Part shown: positions 1-9,800 of the stretch, piece after piece
Layout of the letters: the number at the start of each line of letters is the position of its first letter
How positions within the stretch are numbered: position 1 is the first letter of the stretch
DNA from: Virgibacillus_N oceani_A
GTDB taxonomy: Bacteria > Bacillota > Bacilli > Bacillales > Amphibacillaceae
Strand: one strand, 5' to 3'
NCBI GenBank assembly: GCA_041521345.1
Contig: JBGOHB010000020.1
DNA length: 64,000 nucleotides
The notes under the pieces: model-generated
Told to the model about the DNA's origin: nothing
The model's database searches: none
Seen by the model: the letters and a program-made list of their open reading frames with translations, nothing else
Program-made: the position numbers and the translations under genes

Positions 1-717
1 CATTGGCATTGTAGCCGCTATGTCTGCAAATAAAGTTTTTGTAAATTGTAATTCAAAGTTAAACGCTTTTGTATTTAATTTGAATGGTTGGATAGCGTTA
101 TAGTTTAATAGCGCATTGGTTACACCTTGTTCAATTAATTCACAGGATAGTTCAGGGTGCAGGCTTTCACTCGTAACCTGATTAATAGTACGCTTAACCT
201 GGGCAATAACAATATTATCAATATGTGATTTGGCTTCGTCAACAAGCAGGTTGCATCCTGATACAAAGGCTACGGGAACATCATGTTCTCCTGCTATTAA
301 TGCATTTAATCCAAATTCTCCGTACTCCTGATCATTCACCCTGATCCCGCTGATGACTCTGCCATTGTAAGTGTGATTTAAAATTCCCTGTGACCCACTT
401 TTGGTATGATAACCTATAAAAACAGCAGCATCAAAGTTACTATCTATTCCTTCCATCATACCCAGCTTTTTAGGGGTACCCGAAATTAATTTTGCCTTAT
501 TTGAAAGTAATTCCACATAAATATTCCGCATCGTCCCATGTGAATCATTCACTATAATTTCATCAGCACCAGCCTCTAGAGCTCCTTTGACCGCAGCATT
601 TGTTTCATGGGACATAAGTACTCTGGCCTGCTCATAGTCTTTGCCTTCTCGGGCTGTATGATCTCTATGAACAACCCCGGCGACACCTTCTATATCTGCA
701 GAAATATAGACACGCAT
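1..717 (-). CDS. dppA: D-aminopeptidase DppA, M55 family (C-terminus beyond the window)
   Basis: This zinc peptidase releases N-terminal D-amino acids from short peptides and belongs to dipeptide permease operons. I translated it by hand from the ATG at 717; the frame stays open for 239 codons to base 1, so about the last 35 residues of the usual 274 are missing. The N-terminus reads MRVYISADIEGVAGV. Residues D8, E10, H60 (in NDSHG), H104 (in FIGYHTKSG) and H115 (in LNHTY) fall at the numbers of the metal-binding and catalytic residues known for B. subtilis DppA. It is the last gene of the dpp operon here, 27 bp after dppF, whereas in B. subtilis dppA comes first. Its presence suggests the imported peptides contain D-amino acids, for example wall-derived ones. 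Confidence 0.93.
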   Translation of the reverse strand, partial: MRVYISADIEGVAGVVHRDHTAREGKDYEQARVLMSHETNAAVKGALEAGADEIIVNDSHGTMRNIYVELLSNKAKLISGTPKKLGMMEGIDSNFDAAVFIGYHTKSGSQGILNHTYNGRVISGIRVNDQEYGEFGLNALIAGEHDVPVAFVSGCNLLVDEAKSHIDNIVIAQVKRTINQVTSESLHPELSCELIEQGVTNALLNYNAIQPFKLNTKAFNFELQFTKTLFADIAATMPM

Positions 718-744
718 GATACTTTCACCCTCTCCATCTTCATT

Positions 745-1764
745 TTAATTATATAAATGACAAGCAACAAAATGATCTTTTTCCATTTCTTTCTTTTCAG
801 GTTCAACCTGCTTGCATATATCCATTGCATACGGGCATCTTGTATGGAATACACAACCACTTGGCGGATTTAATGGTGATGGCAGATCACCCTTTAAAAT
901 AATTCTTTCTTTTTTATATTTAGGGTCAGGCTGTGGTACTGCTGAAAATAATGCTTGTGTGTATGGATGCAGCTGTTCATTAAACATACTGTCTGTAGGT
1001 GCTTCCTCCACAATTTTCCCTAAATACATGACACCTATCCGATCAGAAATATGACGAACGACACTGATATCATGTGCAATAAAAAGATAAGATAGATTTA
1101 ATTCTTCCTGTAAAGACTGTAATAAATTAATAATTTGCGATTGAATAGAGACATCCAGAGCTGATACTGGCTCATCACATATAATAACTTTTGGGTTAAC
1201 AACTAAGGCTCTTGCCAAGCCAAAACGCTGCCTTTGTCCACCGGAAAATTCATGAGGAAACCTATAGTAGTGCTCCGGGCGCATCCCGACTTTGTCCATA
1301 ATTTCCATAACCCTGTCTTTTCGTTCTTTCTTATCACCTATAGATTGAATAATTAACGGTTCTTCGAGTATTTTCCCTATACGTTTACGAGGATTTAAGG
1401 ATGAATAAGGATCCTGAAAAACCATTTGCAAATCCCTGCGAAGTTCCTGCATTTCTTTCCCGGATAGATTGAGTATATCCTGGTCTTTATATGTAATGCT
1501 TCCTTCAGTCGGTTCTGTTAACCGCAATATAGATCGCCCTGCTGTGCTTTTTCCACAACCTGACTCTCCAACAAGCCCATAAGTCTCCCCTTCATTCAGC
1601 TTAATTGATATATCATTAACCGCTTTAACATACCCTTTTACTCCGCCTAATCCCCCAAATACTCCTCTAACCGGAAAATACTTTTTTAATCCTTCTATAT
1701 TTAGAATAGGTGTCTTTTCTTCAGTCTTATGAAAAGGTGTTTTTTCTTCAATCTGTTGCGACAT
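745..1764 (-). CDS. dppF: Dipeptide/oligopeptide ABC transporter ATP-binding protein (DppF/OppF-like)
   Basis: This cytoplasmic ATPase pairs with DppD to power dipeptide import. Walker A GESGCGKST lies at about residues 66-74, followed by Q-loop FQDPYSSLNP, signature FSGGQRQR, Walker B VIICDEP and a C-terminal oligopeptide-ATPase extension with cysteines (CVFHTRCPYAMDIC). The open frame reaches an ATG at 1800, but a strong GGAAGGAAGGGAG site lies directly before the ATG at 1764 (MSQQIEE), so I chose that start. It overlaps the end of dppD by 17 bp, which implies translational coupling. Family membership is certain; dipeptide rather than oligopeptide specificity is inferred from the neighbouring dppA. 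Confidence 0.93.
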   Translation of the reverse strand: MSQQIEEKTPFHKTEEKTPILNIEGLKKYFPVRGVFGGLGGVKGYVKAVNDISIKLNEGETYGLVGESGCGKSTAGRSILRLTEPTEGSITYKDQDILNLSGKEMQELRRDLQMVFQDPYSSLNPRKRIGKILEEPLIIQSIGDKKERKDRVMEIMDKVGMRPEHYYRFPHEFSGGQRQRFGLARALVVNPKVIICDEPVSALDVSIQSQIINLLQSLQEELNLSYLFIAHDISVVRHISDRIGVMYLGKIVEEAPTDSMFNEQLHPYTQALFSAVPQPDPKYKKERIILKGDLPSPLNPPSGCVFHTRCPYAMDICKQVEPEKKEMEKDHFVACHLYN

Positions 1765-2767
1765 GTTCTCCCTTCCTTCCATTAAGGATTTTTTCAGCAT
1801 GCCAGCACCTGACTTTAGAACCTTCTTCCCCCAAAGACTTTAGCTCAGGCATTTCATTCAAGCATAATTCATCAGCAAATGGACATCTTGATGCAAACCG
1901 GCATCCCTCGGGAACACTGTCTAATGAAGGCACACTCCCTTTTACTACATTCAATTTTTTCGATCGATCTCCATCCATTTTAGGTATAGCTTCCAATAAA
2001 CCGGAAGTATAAGGATGAAGCGGCTGCTCAAATAAACTTACAGTACTTGCTTCTTCAACGATTTGACCGAGGTACATGACAGCAACACGGTCACAGATTT
2101 CAGCTACAACCCCTAAATCATGCGTAATAAATATGACTCCCGTTTTTAATTCCTCATTTAAACGAAGGATAATATCAAGTATTTGCGCCTGAATTGTTAC
2201 ATCCAATGCCGTAGTCGGCTCATCCGCAATTAATAGTGATGGTTGACATGCCAACCCTACAGCGATCATCACTCTTTGCTGCATTCCTCCGGACAGCTCA
2301 TGCGGATATTCCGAAATCCTTTTTTCGGGAGAAGGTATTCCCACTAACTTCAAAAGTTCAATTGCTTTGTTATATGCTTCTTTTTTTGATATATCCTGGT
2401 GCAGTAAAATAGCTTCGATAATTTGATTGCCAATGGTATAAACCGGGTTTAAAGAACTCATTGGGTCCTGAAAAATCATGGAAATTTCATTACCCCGAAT
2501 TTTCTGCATTTTTGACATTGGCAGTTTTAATAAATTTTCTCCCCTGTATTTTATCTCACCCTCATACTTGGTGTTAAACTTTTCATCATGCAGACGTAAA
2601 ATCGATTCTGCTGTTACACTTTTGCCACAACCCGATTCACCTACCACCCCTAATATCTCCCCTTCTTCAACATGGAATGATATACCATCAACGGCAGTAA
2701 CAAAACCTGCATCTGAACCAAAATGTGTTTTCAAATTGGACACTTTGAGCAGAGCCTCAGTTTGCAT
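1748..2767 (-). CDS. dppD: Dipeptide/oligopeptide ABC transporter ATP-binding protein (DppD/OppD-like)
   Basis: This is the second ATPase of the peptide importer. Walker A GESGCGKS is at about residues 43-50, then FQDPMSSLNP, signature LSGGMQQRV, Walker B LLIADEPTTALD, and the C-terminal segment with a cysteine pair (CRFASRCPFADELC) typical of OppD/DppD. The length of 339 residues is normal. The start at 2767 has the site AAAGGGGGAT upstream. The first 11 bases overlap the end of dppC. The stretch around the ribosome site and start codon is the same 20 bases as the one before dppC. Confidence 0.94.
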   Translation of the reverse strand: MQTEALLKVSNLKTHFGSDAGFVTAVDGISFHVEEGEILGVVGESGCGKSVTAESILRLHDEKFNTKYEGEIKYRGENLLKLPMSKMQKIRGNEISMIFQDPMSSLNPVYTIGNQIIEAILLHQDISKKEAYNKAIELLKLVGIPSPEKRISEYPHELSGGMQQRVMIAVGLACQPSLLIADEPTTALDVTIQAQILDIILRLNEELKTGVIFITHDLGVVAEICDRVAVMYLGQIVEEASTVSLFEQPLHPYTSGLLEAIPKMDGDRSKKLNVVKGSVPSLDSVPEGCRFASRCPFADELCLNEMPELKSLGEEGSKVRCWHAEKILNGRKGEHVATD

Positions 2768-3686
2768 TCTTATCCCCCTTTATTCTTTTGCCTGATTTTA
2801 CACGCGGGTCGATTAAATCTCTCAATCCATCTCCAAATAAGTTCAAGCTCATTACAGCTAAAATGATCATTATTCCAGGAAAAACCGTCATCCACCAGGA
2901 ATTAAAAATGACTAACTTTCCGTCATATAAAATGTTTCCCCAACTCGGGTCCGGTGCGGGAACCCCAACCCCTAAAAAGCTCAACGCTGCTTCTGTGATC
3001 ATGGCATCTGAAAAAATAAAAGTAGCTTGAACGATCAAAGGAGAAATGGTATTCGGCATAATATGCAGCCAAATAATTCTAAATGAACTTGCTCCTTGTG
3101 CTCTCATCGCTTCAACATACGTCTGTTCACGAATCGACAAAGCAACTGAACGTACTATCCTGGCAATAGATGGTGTGAAAACGATAGTTAATGCAATAAT
3201 TACATTTCTGATAGATGGACCAAGTGCTGCCATCAATGCAATAGCTAATAAAACGCCCGGTATGGCCATTAACCCATCACTTATCCTCATAAGTATATGG
3301 TCTAACGTTTTATAATAACTTGAATATAACCCTATAATTAAACCAAATAAAGAAGACAGAAGGGCAACCGCAAATCCGACGCCTAATGTGGCACGGGCTC
3401 CATACACTATACGCGAAAGTAAATCACGGCCAAAGTTATCTGTACCCAATACATATTCTCCACTTGGTGAAGAAAGACGTTCACTCACTGTCATCTCATT
3501 TGGAGTATACTTTACTAACATAGGACCGAATATAGCCAGAAGGCATAGCAGGATAAATATAACTCCGCCAAAAACCATTAATTTATTTCGTAAAATTTTC
3601 TTCGTTAATATTTTTCGTTGTTCCGATTTCAATTTACTTTTTATTTCTGACAGATCTACATTACTGTCCGTTTTCAATGTCTGCAT
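2757..3686 (-). CDS. dppC: Dipeptide ABC transporter permease DppC
   Basis: This inner-membrane permease forms a heterodimer with DppB. An N-terminal cytoplasmic segment of about 35 residues precedes the first membrane helix (MVFGGVIFILLCLLAIFGP). The OppC-type signature LGTDNFGRDLLSRIVYGAR follows, and the EAA loop EAMRAQGASSFRIIWLHIMPN contacts the ATPases. About six membrane helices can be counted in 309 residues. It starts at 3686 after AAAGGGGGAT, 12 bp downstream of the dppB stop, and overlaps dppD by 11 bp. Confidence 0.94.
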   Translation of the reverse strand: MQTLKTDSNVDLSEIKSKLKSEQRKILTKKILRNKLMVFGGVIFILLCLLAIFGPMLVKYTPNEMTVSERLSSPSGEYVLGTDNFGRDLLSRIVYGARATLGVGFAVALLSSLFGLIIGLYSSYYKTLDHILMRISDGLMAIPGVLLAIALMAALGPSIRNVIIALTIVFTPSIARIVRSVALSIREQTYVEAMRAQGASSFRIIWLHIMPNTISPLIVQATFIFSDAMITEAALSFLGVGVPAPDPSWGNILYDGKLVIFNSWWMTVFPGIMIILAVMSLNLFGDGLRDLIDPRVKSGKRIKGDKNAN

Positions 3687-3698
3687 TCTTATCCCCCT

Positions 3699-4649
3699 TT
3701 ACTTACGATCCAGACGAACTCTGGGGTCAATCATTCCATACAATATATCAATAATTAAATTCAGGAAAATATATACAACGGTAATAAACAAAACCACTCC
3801 TTGAATAACTGCAAAGTCCCTTCGTTCGATAGAATTAATAACTAACTGTCCGATTCCGGGAATATTAAATACAGTTTCAACAACTACCGCACCTGTAATT
3901 AACGTTCCGAAAGTTCCACCAACTACCGTTAAAATCGGTAAAAGCGCATTTCTAAACGCATGCTTAAGTATTAAGCCAAAATTTTTCACACCTTTGGCGC
4001 GAGCTGATTTAATATAATTCATATTTAATACTTCTAGCATAGAGGAGCGGGTCATTCTTGCAATAAGTGCAGCTTGAATAGCTCCAAGGGATACGGCAGG
4101 CAAGATTAGGTACTGTAAATGAATCAGCAAACCTTCTGATAAAGGTCTGAAACCCGCCACCGGCAACCAGCCCAGCTGCACGCCAAATAACAGCACTAAC
4201 AATAATGCCAGCAGGAAACTTGGTATGGACATTCCGAGTAATGCAAAAACCATCATGGATGAATCTGTTAATGAGCCTCTTTTATTTGCTGCAAGAACCC
4301 CAATAGGAATTGCGATAAAGAGGGAAATAATTTGAGCAAAAATGGCCAGCGAAATTGTAGGAACAATGCTATTGCCAATGGCCTCAGTAACAGGTGAATT
4401 CATAAAATAAGAAGTGCCCAGATCCCCTTGAAAAACCCCTGCCATCCAACTGAAGTATTGCTGATGTATAGGCAAATTAAGCCCTAAACTTTCTTCAAGT
4501 TCAGCGATTTGTGCCGGAGTAGCCTCTTCTCCTAAAATTACTGAAGCAGGGTTACCCGGGGTTATATGTATAATTAAAAAAATGACGATAGAAACTACTA
4601 ATAATACAGGTATGGCGGATAAAATTCTTTTTACTATGTAACTGAGCAT
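3699..4649 (-). CDS. dppB: Dipeptide ABC transporter permease DppB
   Basis: This is the partner permease of DppC. The N-terminus MLSYIVKRILSAIPVLLVVS and the early motif ITPGNPA are characteristic of DppB/OppB. The EAA loop YIKSARAKGVKNFGLILKHAFRNALLP lies at about residues 208-234, and the usual C-terminal DPRVRL ends the 316-residue protein. The start ATG at 4649 is preceded by GGGAGG at good spacing. A stable stem-loop separates it from the binding-protein gene upstream, so it may be expressed at a lower level than that gene. Confidence 0.94.
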   Translation of the reverse strand: MLSYIVKRILSAIPVLLVVSIVIFLIIHITPGNPASVILGEEATPAQIAELEESLGLNLPIHQQYFSWMAGVFQGDLGTSYFMNSPVTEAIGNSIVPTISLAIFAQIISLFIAIPIGVLAANKRGSLTDSSMMVFALLGMSIPSFLLALLLVLLFGVQLGWLPVAGFRPLSEGLLIHLQYLILPAVSLGAIQAALIARMTRSSMLEVLNMNYIKSARAKGVKNFGLILKHAFRNALLPILTVVGGTFGTLITGAVVVETVFNIPGIGQLVINSIERRDFAVIQGVVLFITVVYIFLNLIIDILYGMIDPRVRLDRK

Positions 4650-4693
4650 CTATAAACCTCCCTCTTCTGTTCAAAATTAATCAACTAATAATA

Positions 4694-4730
4694 GATTACT
4701 CTCCTAAGAGGGTTACTTAGGAGAGTAATC
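4694..4730 (-). terminator. Stem-loop between dppE and dppB
   Basis: A perfect 15-bp inverted repeat (GATTACTCTCCTAAG and its complement) encloses a 7-base loop in the 85-bp gap between the binding-protein gene and dppB. No T-run follows on the minus strand, so it is more likely an mRNA-stabilising or partial-termination hairpin than a full terminator. Such hairpins after solute-binding protein genes commonly raise the binding protein above the permeases. Confidence 0.65.
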
Positions 4731-4734
4731 ACAC

Positions 4735-6324
4735 TTAATTATTTACAGATATGTTCCAGAAAATCCCGCCGTTTGAATACACAAACCCATCAACATAATC
4801 AGCCATAACGTATAGGTGGCTATATCTGCCTAATTTCGTTCCTGGCAGGTAATCTGACCATATATATTCCTGCAATTCTTCCCAGCTTGCTCTGGCTTCT
4901 TCCTCGGTATCTGCTGTTTCAATTTCTTCCATTAATGCATCAGCCTGATCATCTTGAGCTACCCCCGCAGTATCTGATTGTATATATAGCATTTGGGTAG
5001 GGTTGGGTCTAAATGTATATCCATTTACACGCAAATGCCAAGCTGATTCATCATCTACCAAATCAGTTAAGGATGGCCAATCATAAACCTCCAGTGATAC
5101 ATTCATCCCTAAATTCTCCAACTGTTCCTGGATTACTACCGATGAATCATAATAATGCTGGTAATCCCGTGTTGTAACTATTTTAACTTCTTCCCCGTCA
5201 TAACCTGCCTCATCCAATAATTGCTGGGCTAAATCTTGATCGTTTTGATTGTAATATTCTTCTCCGGCATCCGTTGCCCATTGTACATTCTCATCTTCCA
5301 TCAGGTTTGCACCCATGGTATATATTTCCGGATCTACAAGTGATGCTTGTAATATTTCATCAAGATTCAAGGCTGCATTGACGGCTTGTCTCATCGTCGG
5401 ATCCGAGAATAAACCTTCTGATGAATTGTATTGCATAACCATATCACCTGCTAATGAAGGTTCTACCTGCAAATCGGTTTCCATCAATTGCTGATAACTG
5501 TCAAATGGCAGCTGATAAGCTAAATCATATTCTCCGGATTGTATACCTGCCAGTCTTGTTGAAGAATCCGGCGCAATATAAAAGTAAATATCATCAACAG
5601 GCGCTGTTCTTGCACCTGCTAATCCATCCGGTTCTTCTTCAAGCGGTTGATAATCTTCAAACTTACTAACATGGATATAGTTATCCTGCGCCCATTCCAC
5701 AAATTCATAAGGACCGGTTCCTATATACTCTGTAACACCATCCGGCCCGGCTGCTTCAACGATCTCTTTAGGCATAATAGCACCAAATTGGCCTGCGTTT
5801 GCCATTGTACTCATTATCATTGAAGAAGGTTCATCCAATTCCAGGGAAACAGTATATTCATCCACTTCTTCAAACTCGTTATTACCAATTATTTCACTTG
5901 CCTGATTCGCATTTTCCTTCCAACGATTCATGGAAGCCACTACATCTTCTGCTATCATTTCTTCGCCATCATGAAACATAATGCCTTCTCTTAAATGAAA
6001 AGTAAATGTTTGATTATTTTCATTTTCCACTTCTTCTGCCAAGAGTGGTGTCGCCTCATATTCCGCATTTAATACCAGTAAAGATTCAAATACCATTCTT
6101 GCTGTATCTCTTGTTGCTGTAGATGTAGTCATCACTGGATCAAATGTAGGCGGCTGTGCGTTAAGCGCAATATTTAATGTGCCACCGGTTTGGCCGCCTT
6201 CTGTTTCTTCTGATTCACCGGATCCATCAGCTTCCGTCGGTTCATCTCCACTGTCACATGCCGCAATCAGTAACGCCAATGCTCCAAGAAAAAACAAAAT
6301 AATAAAACTTCTTTTTAATTTCAC
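4735..6324 (-). CDS. dppE: Dipeptide-binding lipoprotein (DppE/OppA-like)
   Basis: This extracytoplasmic solute-binding protein delivers peptides to DppBC. A lipoprotein signal peptide ends with the lipobox LIAAC (Cys23), followed by an acidic linker rich in Glu, Gly and Ser. The family-5 binding fold begins at LNIALNAQPPTFDP and includes FHLREGIMFHDGEEMIAEDV. The start is GTG at 6324, eight bases after AAGGGGG. At 529 residues its length is typical. It is paralogous over its full length to the orphan binding protein at 11508-13094. It is the first gene of the dpp operon and has its own promoter region upstream. Confidence 0.93.
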   Translation of the reverse strand: MKLKRSFIILFFLGALALLIAACDSGDEPTEADGSGESEETEGGQTGGTLNIALNAQPPTFDPVMTTSTATRDTARMVFESLLVLNAEYEATPLLAEEVENENNQTFTFHLREGIMFHDGEEMIAEDVVASMNRWKENANQASEIIGNNEFEEVDEYTVSLELDEPSSMIMSTMANAGQFGAIMPKEIVEAAGPDGVTEYIGTGPYEFVEWAQDNYIHVSKFEDYQPLEEEPDGLAGARTAPVDDIYFYIAPDSSTRLAGIQSGEYDLAYQLPFDSYQQLMETDLQVEPSLAGDMVMQYNSSEGLFSDPTMRQAVNAALNLDEILQASLVDPEIYTMGANLMEDENVQWATDAGEEYYNQNDQDLAQQLLDEAGYDGEEVKIVTTRDYQHYYDSSVVIQEQLENLGMNVSLEVYDWPSLTDLVDDESAWHLRVNGYTFRPNPTQMLYIQSDTAGVAQDDQADALMEEIETADTEEEARASWEELQEYIWSDYLPGTKLGRYSHLYVMADYVDGFVYSNGGIFWNISVNN

Positions 6325-6525
6325 AAAATTTCCCCCTTATTAATCTTTTGAAAGAAAAGTAAGTAATACACCTCCTTCATCTGTAAACCCTTTCATTTTC
6401 ATGCCTCTTCAACTGAATTATATAATTCCATTAACTAAATCTTTTAGTAAATTTATCCAGGATAGAATTTAACTTATATATTGATAATATTGATAATATT
6501 GATAAGGCTGAAAACTGTTAAAAAT
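6325..6525 (-). promoter_or_regulatory. dpp operon leader with cre-like box and 9-bp tandem repeat
   Basis: About 200 bases lie between the predicted dpp promoter and the GTG start of dppE. A cre-like sequence TGTAAACCCTTTCA at 6382-6395 fits the CcpA consensus TGWAANCGNTNWCA with one mismatch in the central CG. A 9-bp unit TTGATAATA is repeated about three times at 6481-6507, which on the transcript lies just after the predicted start. Either could be an operator. I saw no CodY-type palindrome. Assignment of regulators is inference from motif similarity. Confidence 0.4.
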
Positions 6526-6553
6526 ATTATAACACACAAAGTTCGCTTTACAA
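6526..6553 (-). promoter_or_regulatory. Predicted sigma-A promoter of the dpp operon
   Basis: On the minus strand TTGTAA (6548-6553) and TATAAT (6526-6531) are separated by 16 bp, a good vegetative promoter pointing at dppE. Transcription would start near 6518 and leave a leader of about 190 bases. The stretch 6554-6790 upstream is A+T-rich and shows no gene. Confidence 0.55.
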
Positions 6554-6791
6554 GTGCAATTTTTTAAATGATTTATCCGTAAATATTATATTTTTAATAA
6601 AATATTTTAATGAATCTTTGTAAGGTGAAACAAAATGGAAAATTTGCGTCTCTTTCTCACGAACGTGATATTTAATATATTAATGGGGAAATTTTATTTG
6701 AAAAGTAGTATGACAAAATCTATTTATAAATTGTTTAAAGTTAATAAAATTGATATATATGGAATATACTTTAGAGCTGTTCTGACACAAG

Positions 6792-6821
6792 GAAACACCA
6801 CCCTGTGACAGATGGTGTTTC
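6792..6821 (-). terminator. Hairpin after the M14 peptidase gene
   Basis: GAAACACCA at 6792-6800 pairs with TGGTGTTTC at 6813-6821 (9 bp, 12-base loop), six bases after the stop codon of the peptidase gene. The T-run on the transcript side is poor, so termination efficiency is uncertain. Confidence 0.45.
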
Positions 6822-6826
6822 TAGAA

Positions 6827-9800
6827 TTATTCCCAATGATTTATGACTAACTCTGAATAGTCATAAAGGGACTCATATGCTTCTTCAGTTATTAGTGAAC
6901 TCTCTATATGATGATCCAGTAACAACAAGAAGCTTTGCATGTGCCTCACAACTTTATCTGTTTCATCCTGGTCTTCATACCGGCTTACGGCAGTTAAGTG
7001 CGTTGTAAATAAGCGTGTCATTTCATCATCTTCAAATTCTCCGGTTTCTCCAAAGTGCTCAACAAATTCTATTAATTCACTTGCACTAGGTGCCGGAGCC
7101 CTTGGCGCTTCCATATCTCCAATTCCAACGCCATAGAATGCCCATTCATTAATTGCTCCACTGCTGACATGGCCTACTCCCACTTTTCCTTTTACAAAAC
7201 TATCATCTTCAACTTCTATTTGCCATCCCTCCGGTTCTTCCTCACCGTACGGCCATACTTTTGCTTTTAACATTGTTCCTTCACGTTTGAAAGCGGCTTG
7301 ATACCACGTGTCAATTGCTGTAGAAAATGGCAAACTTTCTGATCCTAAAACAGTAAATCCACCATTTCGATTACGGTTAATCCGTATGTTTCCTGAATTT
7401 GTTATATCAAGATAGTAACTGCTTTCTGACCCTGCATCCCCTGATCCCAGCATATGAAGCTGAAACAAAACACCAATGTCATTTTCTGATTTTTTCACTA
7501 GCGTTGAAACTTCTACATCACCATAAATTTCGCCTGGTTGATCCCAAGTTAAGACCCTGCGTAATCCACCATCAGTTACAAAATGCTCCAGTCGGCTTGG
7601 ATGCGCTTTCACCGTCCAATCACTTTCTCTCCACAATGTCGACCAATCGAAAGGGGCTATTCCAGTTTCATATTCTATGAAGTCTGTCGCAAATTGGTTG
7701 TTTACGGATTGTAGTTCAGCATAGGCTTCATCCAGGTTTTGTATTTGTTCAAATACTTCAGCCTGGGTTATATCTGATTCATTCAACAAATCTTTCGCCT
7801 CATCCATTGCATGTAGTAAATTGCTCCAGCTATCTTGTGTGAATAATGCTTCATCTAAAGATTCCATTTCTTCAATTTTTAACTCGAGTGGTGCTGTATC
7901 TACAACTAAATCTTCTGGAGCACGAGGTGCCTCTTGATCATTGGTCCCCACTCCAAAGAAAGCCCAGTCATTGGTAACTTCTGTTGTTACATGCCCAACA
8001 CCCACTTTACCTCTGAAGTGACTATCGTCTTCCACCTCGATCTGCCACTCTTCAGGTTCTTCCGTGCCATATGGCCATACTTTAGCTTTTAACATCGTAC
8101 CTTCACGTTTAAAAACAGCTTGATACCACATTTCGAACTCTGGAGAAAATGATAAACTTTCTGATCCCAAAACACTAAATCCACCATTTCTATTTCGATT
8201 TATTCGTATGTTCCCTGAATTAGTTACATCAAGGTAGTAGCTGCTGTCACTTCCCGCATCACCATATGCTTGTAAATGAAGCTGAAATAAAACGCCTGGA
8301 TCATAGTCTCCTTTTTTAACAAGTGCTGAAACTTCAACATCCCCCGTTATATCTCCTGGTTTATCCCAAGTTAATACACGACGTCCTGAACCTTCTGTCA
8401 CAGAGTGTTCCAAACGTCTCGGATTATCTTTGATTGTCCAGCCGCTTTCACGCCATAATGTTGACCAATCAAACGGCATCTGTCCAATGTCATATTCCGA
8501 AAAGTCTGTTTGGTAATGTGCTGCAAGCGAGGTATAAGCCGCATATAAATTTCTTACAGCTTCATCAATTTCTGCCTGGGTCACATTCTTTTCTTCCAGA
8601 ACCCGCTCAGCCTCTGCCAAAGCATCCTGCAATACTGCCCAACTCTCAGGAGAGTAGATACTTTCATCTAAATTTTGATCGTTAATTTCATTAATACGTC
8701 TTTCTAACACAGACTTATCAAGCCCGTCTATTAAATCATTGGGAGCTCGCTCTGCACGCTCACCATAAGTACCAACACTAAAGTACTTCCAATCATTAAT
8801 GACTCCGGCTGTGTCATGCCCTACACCCACGTTTCCTAAAATAACATATCTATCCTCTTCAACTTCTATCTGCCAATCGCCGGGTTCTTCTTCATCATAT
8901 GGCCAAACCTTACCTTTTAAAGTGTTTCCTTCACGCTGCAGTACAACTTGATACCATGTGTCAACCTCAACATCAAACGGTAAAATTTCACTGTTTAACT
9001 CGGTGGTTCGTCCATTATATAGTCGATTAATGCTTACCCTATTTTCATTATGATTGTTAGAGACGTCAAGGAAGTATCCATATTCATTATCTTCATCCCC
9101 ATAACCATGCAGATGGATTTGAAACAATTCTCCCATACTGTCAGAACGAACCATGGAAGCTACTTCCACATCACCATGGACCTCACCCACTTTATCCCAG
9201 TTCAGTAATCGTTTTCCTTCCCCTTCATTGACAACATGCTCTAATCTTTTTGGTTCATCTTGCACTACCCAGTCACTGTCACCCCAATACTCTGTCCAAT
9301 CATGCGGTATATCTCCAGCATCATATTCGGTGAAGTCTGTGTTAAATTGTTCTGGCACAGGCAGAGCAGGTGGGTCTAAGGATTCTAATTCTGAACAATC
9401 CTGCACAGCTAAACCATTAGCTCTTTTATATATAGAGTTTTCATCTAATATAAATGGTACAACGGTCATCATTGGCTGATCCATCGTAATAAAGAAACCA
9501 TTATTTACTTCTTCAACTTCCAATGAAAATAAATCTATTTGTGTACTAATCCTTTCCTTTTGTCTCTCATTAATTAAATAACCACAGGCAGGCGGATCTA
9601 GAATATCCGATTCATCCTCAGGGAATTCATCTTCCTCTCCATCTAAACCAACCATTCCATCTAAGTAAAATGGTTCGGATTGCTCTCTGCCAATTCTTTG
9701 CTTATTTTCACGCGACTTTCTTACAACTTCTCCTACATCATCGAAACGTTCACTATAAAATCGTAAAATAGACTCAACGGATTGCATCTGTCCATCAACT

